Below are positions 6,633-7,305 of a stretch of 7,305 bases of DNA, in pieces. Both the position numbers and the translations under genes were made by a program. This DNA is from an uncultured Oscillospiraceae bacterium (GTDB lineage Bacteria > Bacillota_A > Clostridia > Oscillospirales > Oscillospiraceae): positions 1 to 7,305 of the forward strand of contig CAKTNU010000089.1 of the NCBI GenBank assembly GCA_934589325.1. The letters run 5' to 3'. Position 1 is the first letter of the stretch. Each line of letters opens with the position of its first letter. The notes below the pieces were generated by a model, which did not search any database, was not told the DNA's origin, and was given only the letters and a program-made list of their open reading frames with translations.

Positions 6633-6638
6633 CTGCGT

Positions 6639-6645
6639 CTCCTTT
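6639..6645 (-). promoter_or_regulatory. Ribosome binding site of spoVAE
   Basis: AAAGGAG on the minus strand, six bases before the ATG at 6630-6632 and within the short spoVAD-spoVAE gap. It fixes the spoVAE start and excludes the longer in-frame extension. Confidence 0.8.
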
Positions 6646-6652
6646 GGCATCT

Positions 6653-7305
6653 TCAGGCCGGATTTTCTATTGCAACGGCGTGGCATATGCCGGGAATACT
6701 GTCGCCCTGCTGCGCACTGGTTGCTGACATCAGCGCGCCGGTAGCGGCAAAGAGCACACGGTTCCATATGCCTTTGCGCATTGACGGCAGAATGTGCGAG
6801 GCGAGAACAGATGCGCTGCAGCCGCAGCCGGAGCCGCCTGCATGTACATCCTGTGCCTTGACGTCATATATCAGCATACCGCAGTCAAGGTACATCACGC
6901 CAAGCTCTATGCCGTCGGCGCGGAATAATGATTCAAGAATGTCATGACCCAAGGCGCCGAGATCGCCGGTAAATATGGCATCGTAATAAAATGGGTCACG
7001 TCCTGTATCATGAAAATGCTGCTTGAGTGTACTGTATGCCGCCGGAGCCATTGCTGCGCCCATGTTGTTCGCGTCGGTCACACCTGCGTCCGTTATTGTT
7101 CCGGTCGTCACATGCGTCACCTGCGGACCGGCGGCGTTTGCACCCAGTATCACAGCGCCGGAGCCGGTGACCGTCCACTGCGAGGTGGGCGGGCGCTGGC
7201 CGCCGTATTCCAGCGGCAGCCGGAACTGCCTCTCGGCAGAGCAAAAATGCGAGCCTGTCATGGCACATACACGCTCTGCGTATCCGCCGTCTATCAGCAT
7301 TGCAG
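6653..7305 (-). CDS. spoVAD: Stage V sporulation protein AD (SpoVAD), N-terminus outside window
   Basis: The C-terminal 216 or so residues of SpoVAD, a thiolase-like-fold protein that binds dipicolinic acid and works with SpoVAC and SpoVAE in loading it into the spore. The frame stays open to the right edge, so the ATG at 7298-7300 is internal; family members are about 340 residues, so roughly 120 residues are missing. Family blocks visible, counted from that ATG: GSHFCSAERQFR near 16-27, QRPPTSQWTVTGSGAV near 35-50, NNMGAAMAPAAYSTL near 78-92, TGDLGALG, the DCGMLIYD segment, AGGSGCGCSAS (154-164), and ATGALMS...QQGDSIPGICHAV near the end. It ends 20 bases before spoVAE, the usual spoVAC-AD-AE order. 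No frameshift or stop is seen in the part present. Confidence 0.94.
   Translation of the reverse strand, partial: AMLIDGGYAERVCAMTGSHFCSAERQFRLPLEYGGQRPPTSQWTVTGSGAVILGANAAGPQVTHVTTGTITDAGVTDANNMGAAMAPAAYSTLKQHFHDTGRDPFYYDAIFTGDLGALGHDILESLFRADGIELGVMYLDCGMLIYDVKAQDVHAGGSGCGCSASVLASHILPSMRKGIWNRVLFAATGALMSATSAQQGDSIPGICHAVAIENPA

Noticed and set aside
6633..6767. N-terminal extension of spoVAE to an upstream start
   Set aside because: It overlaps spoVAD, encodes basic cysteine-rich sequence unlike SpoVAE, and a good AAAGGAG lies just before the internal ATG at 6632.
1..7305. Mobile element, CRISPR array, phage or defence system
   Set aside because: No transposase, integrase, direct-repeat array, tRNA or defence-type domain was seen; all genes fit ordinary chromosomal families with intact frames.

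Overview
The window looks like chromosome from a spore-forming member of the Clostridia. The reasons are the end of a spoVA operon (spoVAD, spoVAE), Shine-Dalgarno-led genes with short overlaps, and a Firmicutes-type moxR/DUF58/transglutaminase cluster. Base composition is roughly half G+C, which would suit an Oscillospiraceae/Ruminococcaceae-like lineage; that placement is inference, because no rRNA or other taxonomic marker is present. I see no mobile element, CRISPR array, tRNA or rRNA.

Layout, left to right: (1) the 3' part of a plus-strand yebC-family gene (to 620). (2) A perfect 19-bp hairpin terminator (651-691) between convergent genes. All other genes are on the minus strand. (3) A two-gene unit with its own good sigma70-type promoter: a THEP1-like P-loop NTPase (2037 down to 1450) followed with an 8-nt overlap by a DUF4213/DUF364 protein (1457 down to 723). 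(4) A three-gene operon, moxR (6173 to 5235), DUF58 (5231 to 4293) and a membrane transglutaminase of TgpA type (4296 to 2113), with a 3-nt gap and a 4-nt overlap and a promoter at 6213-6241. (5) The end of a spoVA operon: spoVAE (6632 to 6264) preceded by the C-terminal part of spoVAD, which runs off the right edge.

How the genes may work together: SpoVAD and SpoVAE belong to the machinery that moves dipicolinic acid into the forespore. MoxR ATPases paired with DUF58 proteins are thought to act as a chaperone-like pair on envelope or secreted targets, and the TgpA-type protein places a papain-like transglutaminase domain outside the membrane. The THEP1/DUF364 pair is a possible metabolic or metal-related module of unknown function.

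The parts that family assignment does not explain are two regulatory regions. Upstream of the THEP1-like gene, a 10-bp perfect inverted repeat straddles the -10 box. Upstream of moxR, an imperfect 18-bp inverted repeat includes the -10 box in one arm and the moxR ribosome binding site in the other. No clearly new defence or mobile system is visible; the genes themselves belong to known families.
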